From positions 1 to 64,000 of the forward strand of contig JAFEBS010000039.1 in the NCBI GenBank assembly GCA_018242525.1: 64,000 nucleotides of DNA. The letters are read 5' to 3'. Each line of letters begins with the position of its first letter. Within the stretch, counting starts at the first letter, position 1. The DNA comes from Planctomycetota bacterium. GTDB lineage: Bacteria > Planctomycetota > Planctomycetia > Planctomycetales > Planctomycetaceae. This document shows positions 37,102 through 45,729 of this stretch, in pieces. The position numbers and the translations under genes are program-made. The notes below the pieces were generated by a model. It saw nothing but the letters and a program-made list of their open reading frames with translations. It made no database searches and was not told the DNA's origin.

Positions 37102-37225
37102 TTTCCGACATCCAGCCCGCCGCAACATCCAGAGCTTGCAGGCGAAACACCCTGGCGACAAACCGGGGTTGTTCGTTGATCCAGGTTGAATACATGGGAA
37201 AGCTTCAGGCGGCAGATGGACCTGT

Positions 37226-38494
37226 TCAACGCGTGAATCGCAACACCAACCGAATCAAATCTCCCGATTCGGACAGTGATCTGACACGGCTGCGAGCGGC
37301 TCGTTGGCCCAGGGCGGGCGAATAGCCGTGATGATGATCGACGATTGCCAGAGCTCGCGCGACGTCGTCCGTCGTCAATCGAGTTCGTTGGTCACCCGCG
37401 GCCAGCCAGCGTGCGATCCACAGTGTCACCGGCAGAATCAGGGCAAGGCTGTGGAACCCTTCCACAAACGGGACATCGTAATACGCCGGTCCGCAGAAGT
37501 GCAGCCCCTGGACTTTGACGCGAAAGTAGCGGCAGAAAATCTCCTCCTGTTCCGGGGTCAGCCCGCCAAACGATTGCTCAACTTCCGCAAACTTCACCGA
37601 TCGAAACAGATCCTGCAGCGGCGGGATCTCGCCTTCACCGCGTGAGAACTTCCAGACGGCTCGTAACAGTCGCCAGCGACCGATCCAGCCTTCACGGAGA
37701 TCGGCTGCGGTATCCTTGCGGGCATACTGAGCGACCAGCAGTCGAAAGTACAAACGTCCCACCGCCGTCGGCTCGGTCCCCGCAGTTTGAAGTGTGGGCG
37801 CTTCCACACGTGCCGCCTCCTGAACGAGTTCCAGGAAGTCGCGAATGCGCTCGCCACGTAGTTTCGTAAAGCTGGATTGACCCACCAGCGAAGTCCAGAC
37901 GATCGCCTGCAGCAGCCGATCTCCCAGCGGGATGTTTGGCTGTGCCAGCGTGGCATCCAGGGCGTCGACGAATCGATGAAAGTCTGGCCAGTCAACGCGA
38001 TCCAGCACATTGAGGGGGGGAGCGGGCATCGACGGGGCACCGGTTGGAACGACCATGTCCGCAATGGTGCGAATCTCAGACTGCTGCTGATGGACGGGCC
38101 GGCCTGCGTTCTTCACGACGGACGGGCAACTGAACCGCAGGCTGACGGCAACGGATTTTCCGGCCGGGTGGAACGCATAGGGATACACCCGACAAGCGAG
38201 CGGTTTGCCGGATTCCCCAAACTTGGCGTGGATCCGGCACAGCCCGTTTTCGTTCAGAAAGACACACGCTCCATCGGCTTGGTGCGCCAGGCGATATCCG
38301 GCCGAGCTCAGCCAGCCCCCCATGCGGACCATGGTTTTACCTCCGGGGATGCCATCCTCTGCCGTCCAATTCTGGCTGAGGATCTTTTGCCGCTCGGCTT
38401 CGGTGATTTCAATCTGGTGCTGGCGGCAGCAACCCCCGCAGTTGTGGCAGTCCCAGTTCTGCAAGATCGGCAAAGTCAGACGTACCGATGCCAT
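37226..38494 (-). CDS. YkgJ-type cysteine-cluster protein
   Basis: A 422-residue protein with an N-terminal cysteine cluster (WDCHNCGGCCRQHQIEI) and a second group (ACVFLNENGLCRIHAKFG, then ACRVYPYAF) matching the YkgJ family, which is predicted to bind metal or an iron-sulfur centre. The C-terminal 280 residues are helical and lack motifs I recognise. No membrane segment, so cytosolic. YkgJ-family proteins are of uncertain function. The gene stands alone between the DUF1501 gene and the Pro/Gly-rich gene, convergent with the former. Confidence 0.8.
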   Translation of the reverse strand: MASVRLTLPILQNWDCHNCGGCCRQHQIEITEAERQKILSQNWTAEDGIPGGKTMVRMGGWLSSAGYRLAHQADGACVFLNENGLCRIHAKFGESGKPLACRVYPYAFHPAGKSVAVSLRFSCPSVVKNAGRPVHQQQSEIRTIADMVVPTGAPSMPAPPLNVLDRVDWPDFHRFVDALDATLAQPNIPLGDRLLQAIVWTSLVGQSSFTKLRGERIRDFLELVQEAARVEAPTLQTAGTEPTAVGRLYFRLLVAQYARKDTAADLREGWIGRWRLLRAVWKFSRGEGEIPPLQDLFRSVKFAEVEQSFGGLTPEQEEIFCRYFRVKVQGLHFCGPAYYDVPFVEGFHSLALILPVTLWIARWLAAGDQRTRLTTDDVARALAIVDHHHGYSPALGQRAARSRVRSLSESGDLIRLVLRFTR

Positions 38495-38790
38495 TTCCAG
38501 ATCCCATTCGGTCGCAGCAACAAAAACTCAAACCCTGATCCCCACGGAATTTCGTGATTGACCGAACCTAGCGGATAGGAGTCGGCAATAAAAGCGCCAG
38601 GCCGCGAGAACTGCTTGCCAAGCGAGCATGGAAACGCCATCATTGACGCCGGGGGACTGGCCTTGCCCGGTACAAGGGGCGAACCCACCTCCGATTCATT
38701 GAATGACCATCGGGCGACGAGCACCTGCCGTCCGGTTCAGTTGGTTTCACTTCGGCATCGCTCTGGAAGTCCAATTTGAGGAATCTGTGC

Positions 38791-40119
38791 ATGGCCCTCA
38801 CAAATCTAAAACAACGCCGCATGGTTGGGTTCTGGACGACCGGCTTGCTGACGGCACTCGCTGTTGGCTGCGGTCGGTCGGCGCCCCCGCTCCCCCCCAG
38901 TCAGACTCCTGCGACAGGTCAGGTTCCCCCTTCCGCTCCCATGATGCCGCCAGGGGCACCCGGGATGCCCGGGGCACCGGGGATGCCCGGAGCGCCAGGG
39001 GGCTCACACGGTGCCATGCCAGCGACGGCCGGAATGCCTGCGACAGCGGGAATGCCGGAAACTCCGGGGGCACATGGAGCACCACCCACTGCGACGGCCG
39101 TCGGGACTCCAGGAGCGCCTGCACCTGGCGCTCATGGGGCTCCTCCAGCATCGATTCCAGCCGGTGGCCCACAAGTTGCAGGCTATGCCCCGCCGGGTGC
39201 ACCTGGATATCCACCCAGTTCAATACCGGGCGGTCCGCAGGTCGCAGGACATGCCCCGCCGGGTGCGCCCAGCGCGCCGGGTGCTCCGCCATTCGCCACT
39301 CCGGCTGCCGGGCATGGGCCTCCGCCAGCAGGTGTTCCCGCTTCGGGCCCGCCGGGTGCGAGTTATCTTCCGCCGGGGGCGCCGGGTGTTGCTCCTGGAT
39401 ATGGTCAGGCTCCTGGAGCGCCGGGCGTTGGACCGATGCCAGGGGCACCTGGTTATCCACCTGGTTATCCACCCAGTACAATACCGGGCGGTCCGCAGGT
39501 CGCGGGAAATACCCCGCCGGGTGCTCCGCCATTCGCCACTCCGGCTGCCGGACATGGACCTGGCCCTGCTGGCTTTCCCGCCTCGGGCCCACCGGGGGCA
39601 GGTTATCCTCCGCCGGGCGCGCCCGGGGTGCCTCCCGGACATGGTCAGGCTCCTGGAGCTCCAGGTGTTGGCCCGATGCCAGGTGTTGGCCCGATGCCGG
39701 GTGCGCCAGGCGTTGCAGGGGCCGGGCCGGGTGCAATTCCGGGGCCAGGTGGCGTTCCGGGCGGTCCGGGCGGAGGAAGTGCTCCCAAATTTGAAGAAGG
39801 TTCCGCCGAGGATACCCTGCTCAAATTCTGTACTGCAATGGCGAGCAGCAATCTGACCGACGCTGGCCAGTACGTCAGTTCAAAAGCCAAGGGAGTCCTG
39901 GCTCAGATTCGAGATGGCAATGTCACTGATGAGAAGCTGGAAACGCTGAAAAGCTCGTTCACACTGGAAAATCTGACGCTAAAGCCAAGCCGTCCGATCA
40001 GCGGAACCGGTAAAACAATTGTTCTGGCCAACAAGGTGGAGACACTGAGTTTCACACTGATGAAAGAAGATAGTGGCTACATGCTGCGTGAATTCCGGCA
40101 GTCAAAGCTTGCTAAATAG
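38791..40119 (+). CDS. proline/glycine-rich repetitive putative lipoprotein
   Basis: About 442 residues from ATG 38791, which has GAGGA at 38778-38782; the TTG at 38776 and ATG at 38821 are alternatives. The N-terminus MVGFWTTGLLTALAVGCGRS looks like a lipoprotein signal with the acylated Cys in LAVGC. Residues about 35-330 are Pro/Gly/Ala-rich, with runs of GMPGAP and a long tandem repeat of about 86 residues (GGPQVAG...VGPMPG). The last 110 residues form a compact soluble domain (EDTLLKFCTAMASSNLTD to the end). It resembles extended surface linkers rather than collagen, because Gly is not at every third position. It precedes the Pil-like pair, separated from it by a terminator. Confidence 0.75.
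   Translation: MALTNLKQRRMVGFWTTGLLTALAVGCGRSAPPLPPSQTPATGQVPPSAPMMPPGAPGMPGAPGMPGAPGGSHGAMPATAGMPATAGMPETPGAHGAPPTATAVGTPGAPAPGAHGAPPASIPAGGPQVAGYAPPGAPGYPPSSIPGGPQVAGHAPPGAPSAPGAPPFATPAAGHGPPPAGVPASGPPGASYLPPGAPGVAPGYGQAPGAPGVGPMPGAPGYPPGYPPSTIPGGPQVAGNTPPGAPPFATPAAGHGPGPAGFPASGPPGAGYPPPGAPGVPPGHGQAPGAPGVGPMPGVGPMPGAPGVAGAGPGAIPGPGGVPGGPGGGSAPKFEEGSAEDTLLKFCTAMASSNLTDAGQYVSSKAKGVLAQIRDGNVTDEKLETLKSSFTLENLTLKPSRPISGTGKTIVLANKVETLSFTLMKEDSGYMLREFRQSKLAK
39221..39736 (+). repeat. two-copy in-frame tandem repeat of about 258 bp
   Basis: The sequence starting caataccggg at 39221 recurs at 39479, a period of 258 bp or 86 codons. The copies share long near-identical stretches (GGPQVAG, PPFATPAAGHGP, QAPGAPGVGPMPG) but differ by short in-frame insertions and deletions. 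The repeat lies inside the Pro/Gly-rich gene and is a likely site for length variation. Confidence 0.85.
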
Positions 40120-40149
40120 ATCCAGCATATTCAGGCAATTTTCATTTGG

Positions 40150-40181
40150 CAAACCCGGTATTCCAAAGGACACCGGGTTTG
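40150..40181 (+). terminator. intrinsic terminator after the Pro/Gly-rich gene
   Basis: CAAACCCGGT (40150-40159) pairs perfectly with ACCGGGTTTG (40172-40181) around a 12-base loop, followed by the T-rich tail TCTTATTCTA. It lies 30 bases after the stop codon, and it separates the lipoprotein gene from the Pil-like pair. Confidence 0.75.
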
Positions 40182-40237
40182 TCTTATTCTATGGCGTTGG
40201 CGAAGATGTTGCCTGAACTGCGGATTTGAGGCGCCGG

Positions 40238-41719
40238 ATGCCGGACGTGTTGGCAATTCAATGGGACAAGAAGCGGCTGCGAGTGATCGAAGCCAGCATC
40301 GGCGCGAGTGTTCGCGTTGTGCAGAGTTTCATGGTCGACGTTCCGGAACTGCCGAAGTCGACGTGGTTGCGTGACGCTTTGCGCCACCACGGAACCACGG
40401 CCCGACAGGTCCTCGTCTGTTTGCCTCGTGAAGATGCCATCCTGCGTCAATTGGAACTGCCGGATGCCCCGGACGATGAACTGCCGTCGCTGGTTTACTT
40501 TCAAGCTTCGACCCGCTCAACAACCCCGCTGGATCAGTTGCTGGTCGATTACCTGCCGTTGCCCCGACGGCCTGGTACCGTTCAACGGGACGTCCTGCTG
40601 GCGACCGTGCCGCGAACGACCGTTGATCCCATTCGCGCGGCTCTGACGGACGCTGGTCTGGATCTGATTTCGCTGACGCTCACTTCCTTCTCGCTGGCAG
40701 AACTGGTGCTGCGGGCTGAAGTGATGCACGGTCCCGGGACGCGCAGTCGGCTGGTGGTTCTGGCGGATTCAAGTCGGCTGGAAGTGGTGTTGCTCGGTCG
40801 GCACGAACCGCTGGTGGCACACCTGGCCCGTCCCCCGGTTGACGATGCGGGCCATCCCATCATTGCCAAGGCGGCCGCTGACATTTCGCGAATCCTGGTC
40901 CCGGCTCAACCGTGGCTGGCCGACAGTCCCATCGAACGAATCTGGTTGCTCGAAGAGGGTACTGAATGGGTGGGTCTGGACAACGCTTTGCACGAGCGCT
41001 GGAATTGCCCGGTGGAACGGTTCAACCTGCAGTTGGCGGGCAAGATTCGCGACTTGGAACTGAGCAAGTTCACCGAGTCGATTATTTCGTTTGCGCCAGC
41101 CCTGGGCCTGGCCTTGGGGCGGCTGCAGCCGCGATCACCCGTGCTGGACCTGCTGCACCCCCGCCAACCTCGCCCCAAGCAGGATCCTCGAAAAGTCCAG
41201 ATCGCGGCCAGTGCCGCTGCTGTGCTGCTGGTTGCCACCATTTCCGCTGCGTACTTTCAACTCTCCATGAAACGTCTGGAAACGAGCATCGAAGAGGCGA
41301 CCAGGAAGGCAAGCGAATTGTCGAGTGAATTGACGCGTGGCGAACCGGATCGCAAAGCGGCGAATGAGATTCAGGACTGGAAATCGCATGACGTCAATCA
41401 ACTGCGACAGTTCGAGCAACTGTATGAACTGATGCAGGGGACGGAACGTATTGTCGTCTCCGAATACACGTTTGGGCCGGGCACAGGGGATGCCATCGCG
41501 AAATTGCATGCCACAGGGAACGCCCGCGAACGCGTTGACTCGCAATTGTTGACTCAGCGCATGGCCGACGCGAACCGGTATCGCGTCAAGCCGCGCGAAG
41601 TAATCCAGCAAAACCACGATTCGGATTATCCCGTCCGCTTTGAACTCGACACGGATCTGATCCAGCCGGGCGGCACCAGGCAGACACAATCACCCTCGAC
41701 AGCCACGAAGGGCAAGTGA
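40238..41719 (+). CDS. PilM/GspL-like protein fused to a PilN-like membrane segment
   Basis: A 493-residue protein. Residues 1-300 resemble the actin-like fold of PilM and the cytoplasmic half of GspL: an opening DVLAIQWDKKRLRVIEA strand pair, then RQVLVCLPREDAILRQLELP, VLLATVPRTTVDPI and LISLTLTSFSLAELV, in the order seen in those proteins. One membrane helix (KVQIAASAAAVLLVATISAA) at about 316-338 is followed by a coiled coil (LETSIEEATRKASELSSEL) and a small periplasmic domain, the layout of PilN. So PilM and PilN functions seem joined in one chain, as in GspL. Start ATG 40238 is preferred over TTG 40226. The next gene is 7 bp downstream. Confidence 0.7.
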   Translation: MPDVLAIQWDKKRLRVIEASIGASVRVVQSFMVDVPELPKSTWLRDALRHHGTTARQVLVCLPREDAILRQLELPDAPDDELPSLVYFQASTRSTTPLDQLLVDYLPLPRRPGTVQRDVLLATVPRTTVDPIRAALTDAGLDLISLTLTSFSLAELVLRAEVMHGPGTRSRLVVLADSSRLEVVLLGRHEPLVAHLARPPVDDAGHPIIAKAAADISRILVPAQPWLADSPIERIWLLEEGTEWVGLDNALHERWNCPVERFNLQLAGKIRDLELSKFTESIISFAPALGLALGRLQPRSPVLDLLHPRQPRPKQDPRKVQIAASAAAVLLVATISAAYFQLSMKRLETSIEEATRKASELSSELTRGEPDRKAANEIQDWKSHDVNQLRQFEQLYELMQGTERIVVSEYTFGPGTGDAIAKLHATGNARERVDSQLLTQRMADANRYRVKPREVIQQNHDSDYPVRFELDTDLIQPGGTRQTQSPSTATKGK

Positions 41720-41726
41720 CGCGAGC

Positions 41727-43538
41727 ATGCAACGGCGCGAACAATATCTGCTGATCGGACTGGTGGCTGCCGTCGTCCTGTGGTTCGGCGGTGGTCTGGT
41801 CAGTTCCCAGATCATGGGTCCGTTGCGCGACAAACAGGCCGAATTGACCAGGCTGGAAACGAAGAACGACGAGTCGACCAAGTCGCTGTTGTTGCTGGCG
41901 AAACAACGCAAGAACCTCAGCGACTGGACCCGACGCAGCCTGCCTCCCGACCCGGTGAAGGGAAAGAATCGACCGAGTGCGCTCAATGCCCAGCGACTGT
42001 ATCAAGACTGGTTGCACGACCTGGCCCAACTGAGCGGCTTCGACGACTTGAAGGTGCTTCCCGACCGCACGTCTGTTTCCAAGGACAACGTGTATGTTTC
42101 GGTCAGCGTCAAGATTGAAGCCGATGCCCGCTACGAACAACTCTGCAGGTTTCTGGATCGATTCTATCGGACGGACCTGCTGCATCGAGTCGCCTCCCTG
42201 CGCGTGACCACGAATGAGTCCGAGGGAGATCCGCTGCTCAAGATCGTATTGGAGGCCGAAGGCCTGGCGCTGATCAAAGCTCCCCAGGTTCGCCGGCTGT
42301 TTTCCCAGACGATACTCGCCGAAGATCTTCTGGATGATGCGACCGTGATGATCGTGACTGACAACGAAGATTTCCCGACGAAGCCGGGGTTCAGAATCCG
42401 CGTGCGCAATGAATATATGAAGGTGACCGCAATTGACGGTACCGCGTGGACGATTGAGCGAGGCCAGGATGCAACGACCCCCGCCAATCATCCGCTGGGA
42501 ACAATTGTCGGGCACGTGCGTCAGAACGACGAGGTCTCCGAACGGTCCGCGGACGAGATCAAGCAAATGCTCAGCACGAACATCTTTGTGAAGCCGGCAC
42601 CGCCAGTCCAATACAAGCCTAGAATCTCGACACTCAGTGAGAAAATCGTCACGCGTGGCAAGCCCATCGACTTCAATATCGTGTTTCTGGGGTATGACCC
42701 GTCCCGGGGGAAACCCGAGTTTTCGCTGGTGGAACCGCTACTGCCGGGGGCGCGCCTGGACAAGGTGACGGGTAAGTTTTCCTGGAATCCGTCTGCCGAC
42801 CAGAAAACGGGCACGTACACCTTTAAGTTCGACATCAAGCACCCGTCAGCCGCGGGCGGAAAACTCGTTGAGTCGGTCAAGATTGCGCTGATTGAACCCA
42901 ATACCGCTCCCAAAGTTGCCACCGGTCCGGTTCCGGTCGTTTTCCTGGGTCGGACATGGAAGTTCAGTCCGACAGCCACGGACGCGGAAACATCGTCAGC
43001 CAAGCTGACTTGGAAACTGGGTGAGGGTTCCCCCGCCGGAATGGAAATCGACAGCAAGACAGGCGTCATGACCTGGACCCCGGGTGATTCCGTCGATGTG
43101 GGTGATGTCACCGTCTCGGTCGTTGTTTCCGATGATGGCACGCCGCCTCAATCGACGACGCAGTCCCTGAAGTTAAAAGTTCAGGATGATGCCGCCATGT
43201 TCACATTCCTGACCACGATTTTTTCCGTCAATGGAAATGTCCTGGCCAAATTGTACGATCGGTCGCAGGACAAACAGACCGAACTTCGCGTCGGAACACA
43301 GTTCGCCGTGGCCGACATCAAGGGGACCGTGACCAGGATCGACCAGAAGTATCTGCTGTTCAATAGCACTGACGGGCTGCACCGGCTGGAACTTGGTCAG
43401 TCCTTGCGTGAATTCACGACCGAGAAAGTCGACAAGATCGAAGTCCCCGACGCCACGCTGCCGGCGAACGCCGGGTCGAAGGCGACGACAAAGGAAGCTC
43501 CCGTCGAAGCGGACGTTGAAGAGCGGTCCGTGGACTGA
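41727..43538 (+). CDS. PilO-like protein with Ig-like insert and PilP-like C-terminal domain
   Basis: A 603-residue protein. A membrane helix (QYLLIGLVAAVVLWFGGG) at residues 6-23 and a coiled coil (about 30-65) lead to a ferredoxin-like region (about 85-190), the PilO arrangement. Residues about 190-290 are an unplaced beta-rich insert. Two cadherin/Ig-like units follow (about 292-390 and 393-485), recognised from PEFSLVEPLLPGARLDKVTG and LTWKLGEGSPAGMEID, as in He_PIG domains. The last part (about 487-575; FSVNGNVLAKLYDR, GTQFAVADIKGTVTRIDQKY) is laid out like PilP. A PilO-PilP fusion would pair with the PilM-PilN fusion next to it, so these two genes may encode the whole inner-membrane alignment complex. 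Confidence 0.65.
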   Translation: MQRREQYLLIGLVAAVVLWFGGGLVSSQIMGPLRDKQAELTRLETKNDESTKSLLLLAKQRKNLSDWTRRSLPPDPVKGKNRPSALNAQRLYQDWLHDLAQLSGFDDLKVLPDRTSVSKDNVYVSVSVKIEADARYEQLCRFLDRFYRTDLLHRVASLRVTTNESEGDPLLKIVLEAEGLALIKAPQVRRLFSQTILAEDLLDDATVMIVTDNEDFPTKPGFRIRVRNEYMKVTAIDGTAWTIERGQDATTPANHPLGTIVGHVRQNDEVSERSADEIKQMLSTNIFVKPAPPVQYKPRISTLSEKIVTRGKPIDFNIVFLGYDPSRGKPEFSLVEPLLPGARLDKVTGKFSWNPSADQKTGTYTFKFDIKHPSAAGGKLVESVKIALIEPNTAPKVATGPVPVVFLGRTWKFSPTATDAETSSAKLTWKLGEGSPAGMEIDSKTGVMTWTPGDSVDVGDVTVSVVVSDDGTPPQSTTQSLKLKVQDDAAMFTFLTTIFSVNGNVLAKLYDRSQDKQTELRVGTQFAVADIKGTVTRIDQKYLLFNSTDGLHRLELGQSLREFTTEKVDKIEVPDATLPANAGSKATTKEAPVEADVEERSVD

Positions 43539-43736
43539 TGCCGACACTTGCTTTGTGAGCCGCAAGGCGCTAGCCGCGGGTGTATTTCCAATCGTACCCC
43601 ACGAATCGGCGGCTCCGTCCTCCCCCCCCGGGAATCATCGTAACCTCACCGCGGACGACGCCGCGCGGTAACCTTGTTATTATGCATGCCCGAATCTGAT
43701 TGGCCGGGCCTGACTGAGCATAAGGAACTGTACTTC

Positions 43737-44519
43737 GTGACCAACGCCGAACCTGCCACCAAACCCACTGCTTCCAAGGGCGGACTCTTCAGCGACCTCA
43801 AGATTCTCTGGCACATGGCTGTCACGGGCGGGCGTGGGAAAACGCACGAAGAACGCCTGGAAAACTTCTATTCCGGCCAGGCCGCCGGATACGACGCGTT
43901 TCGCAAGCGACTGCTGCACGGGCGTGAAGAATTGTTCGCGTCACTCCCGACCACTCCTGGTGGCGTCTGGGTCGACATGGGGGCCGGGACCGGCGAAAAC
44001 GCCGAAAACTGGGGTGAGCGGCTGAAGGATTTTTCAAAGGCTTACCTCGTTGACCTCAGTTCGTCCCTGCTTAAAGTGGCCGATCAGCGGATCGCCGCTC
44101 GCAACTGGCAGAATGTCTCCACCGTCCATGCGGATGCAACCAAATTTCTGCCGCCCGAGGGCGCGGCCGATATCGTCACCTTTTCGTACTCGCTGACAAT
44201 GATCCCCGACTGGTTTCTGGCCCTGGATCAAGCCCGACGAATGTTGAAGCCGGGTGGGATCCTGGGTGTCGTCGATTTCTTTGTTGCTCGCAAATGGCCC
44301 GCCGAAGGACTGACCAGACATCGCTGGTCAACCCGTACGTTCTGGCCCACCTGGTTCGCGAATGACAATGTGTTCCTGAACGGCGATCACATCCCCTACC
44401 TGCAAAGCCGGTTTGAAACGGTTGTCTTGCAGCAACATCGTGGCACGGTACCTTACCTTCCATTGGTTCGGGCACCGTACTACCAGTTTGTTGGCCGAAA
44501 GCCGCTGAGCGAGTCCTGA
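43737..44519 (+). CDS. SAM-dependent methyltransferase, BtaB-like (lipid N-methyltransferase candidate)
   Basis: About 260 residues. GTG 43737 has AAGGA at 43722-43726; ATG 43686 is an alternative. Class I methyltransferase with motif I VDMGAGTGENAE, a post-I acidic LVDLSS and motif IV-like FSYSLTMIPDW. The sequence around the core recalls BtaB, which trimethylates the homoserine head group of betaine lipids: FYSGQAAGYDAFRKRLLHGR at the front and PYLPLVRAPYYQFVGRK at the end. Planctomycetes are also known to make trimethylornithine lipids, so that reaction is an alternative. BtaA, which would make the precursor, is not in the window. First gene of a tight rightward group with a glycosyltransferase and an EEP phosphatase. 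Confidence 0.7.
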   Translation: MTNAEPATKPTASKGGLFSDLKILWHMAVTGGRGKTHEERLENFYSGQAAGYDAFRKRLLHGREELFASLPTTPGGVWVDMGAGTGENAENWGERLKDFSKAYLVDLSSSLLKVADQRIAARNWQNVSTVHADATKFLPPEGAADIVTFSYSLTMIPDWFLALDQARRMLKPGGILGVVDFFVARKWPAEGLTRHRWSTRTFWPTWFANDNVFLNGDHIPYLQSRFETVVLQQHRGTVPYLPLVRAPYYQFVGRKPLSES

Positions 44520-44598
44520 CGATTTGGCGGGACCGACGGACCGAGGTCACCCGCCTTTGATTCACGCTGAACAGGGACCGCACGGAGGATGGTTGACG

Positions 44599-45723
44599 AT
44601 GGCGAGAATCTTTTACAGCATGGCCGGCGAGGGACGCGGACACGCCGTTCGCGTCCGGACCCTGGTCGAACATCTGCGGCATGACCACGAACTGGTGCTG
44701 TTCGCCCCCGACGACGCCTATGAATTCCTCGTCAAATCGTATGGTGATGACAAGTCGGTCGAGAATGTGCGATTGCTGCGAATTCCCGGGATCAAGTTTC
44801 ACTATACGGGCGGAAAGCTGGATCTGTTCAAATCCATCGGGCATGGCCTGAGTTATGCCCGGCGTGAACTGCCGAAGCTGGTCGATGCCTTTCGTCGCCG
44901 GATCGAAGCGGAGCAGCCGGACCTGTGTATTTCCGACTTCGAGCCAGCGCTGCCGCGCGCCGCTCGTCGTGCGGGTGCCCCCCGGATGAGCATCGACCAT
45001 CAGCATGTGTTGCTGGCCTATGACCTGAAGACGCTTCCCCTGCTGCTGCGTCGTTACGCCTGGTGGATGAGTTGGTCGGTGCGCTGGTACTACGGTCGCG
45101 GCCACTATGAAGCTGTCGCATCCTCGTTTTACACGCCGCCGCTGAAGCCGGGCTTTGAGAATGTGCGACAAGTGGGGCCGATGTTGCGTGAAGATCTGGT
45201 GGCTACGATGCCATCGCAGGGGGACTTCCTGCTGTCCTACCTGCGGACCAATACGCCGCCGCACGTTCTGGAAACGTTGGCCGCCTGCGGCCTGGAGGTG
45301 CGCGTTTATGGATTGGGCGAGCGACCGCGACACGGGCGGATTTCGTTCCATGCGATCGACGAACGCCGGTTTGTTGACGACCTGGCCAGTTGCGCCGCGC
45401 TGGTCAGCGCGGCAGGCAACCAGTTGCTGGGTGAATCGCTGTTCCTGGGGAAACCCGTGTTTGCGATCCCGGAAGAGATGCATCACGAACAACAGATTAA
45501 CGCGTGCTTCCTGAAGCAGATGGGGGCGGGAAATTGGACCACGCTGGAATCATTCTCACTGGCACCGCTCTCAAAGTTTCTATCGCAACTGGATGAACAT
45601 CGCGCGTGCACTTCGGTCCTGTGCGGCCGATTGAACGGCACTCCCGATGCCCTGGGGGCCATTCGCCAATCTCTGTCGCGTCGTCCATCGTTCACCCGTC
45701 CCCTCGAACACTCGCCGAACTGA
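44599..45723 (+). CDS. GT-B-fold glycosyltransferase (MJ1255/Glyco_trans_1_3-like)
   Basis: About 374 residues from ATG 44599, with GGAGG at 44584-44588. The N-terminal RIFYSMAGEGRGHAVRVRTL resembles the opening of UDP-sugar-using enzymes such as MurG and the MJ1255 group, which bind lipid acceptors. The C-terminal half holds the donor-binding region: LVSAAGNQLLGESLFLGKPVFAIP followed by EMHHEQQINACFLKQMGAG. No signal or membrane helix, so a peripheral membrane enzyme is likely. It lies between a BtaB-like methyltransferase and an EEP phosphatase, suggesting that it glycosylates a membrane lipid. The sugar is unknown. Confidence 0.8.
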   Translation: MARIFYSMAGEGRGHAVRVRTLVEHLRHDHELVLFAPDDAYEFLVKSYGDDKSVENVRLLRIPGIKFHYTGGKLDLFKSIGHGLSYARRELPKLVDAFRRRIEAEQPDLCISDFEPALPRAARRAGAPRMSIDHQHVLLAYDLKTLPLLLRRYAWWMSWSVRWYYGRGHYEAVASSFYTPPLKPGFENVRQVGPMLREDLVATMPSQGDFLLSYLRTNTPPHVLETLAACGLEVRVYGLGERPRHGRISFHAIDERRFVDDLASCAALVSAAGNQLLGESLFLGKPVFAIPEEMHHEQQINACFLKQMGAGNWTTLESFSLAPLSKFLSQLDEHRACTSVLCGRLNGTPDALGAIRQSLSRRPSFTRPLEHSPN

Positions 45724-45729
45724 AGCGTC

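Noticed and set aside
38791..40119. Collagen-like protein
   Set aside because: Gly is not at every third residue over long runs, so Pro/Gly-rich repetitive linker is the safer description.
40238..41719. Simple PilM annotation
   Set aside because: The membrane helix and coiled coil after the actin-like part are not found in PilM, so a PilM-PilN or GspL-like fusion describes it better.
44176..45492. Long minus-strand frame opposite the methyltransferase and glycosyltransferase
   Set aside because: Overlaps two supported genes and has shadow-like composition.
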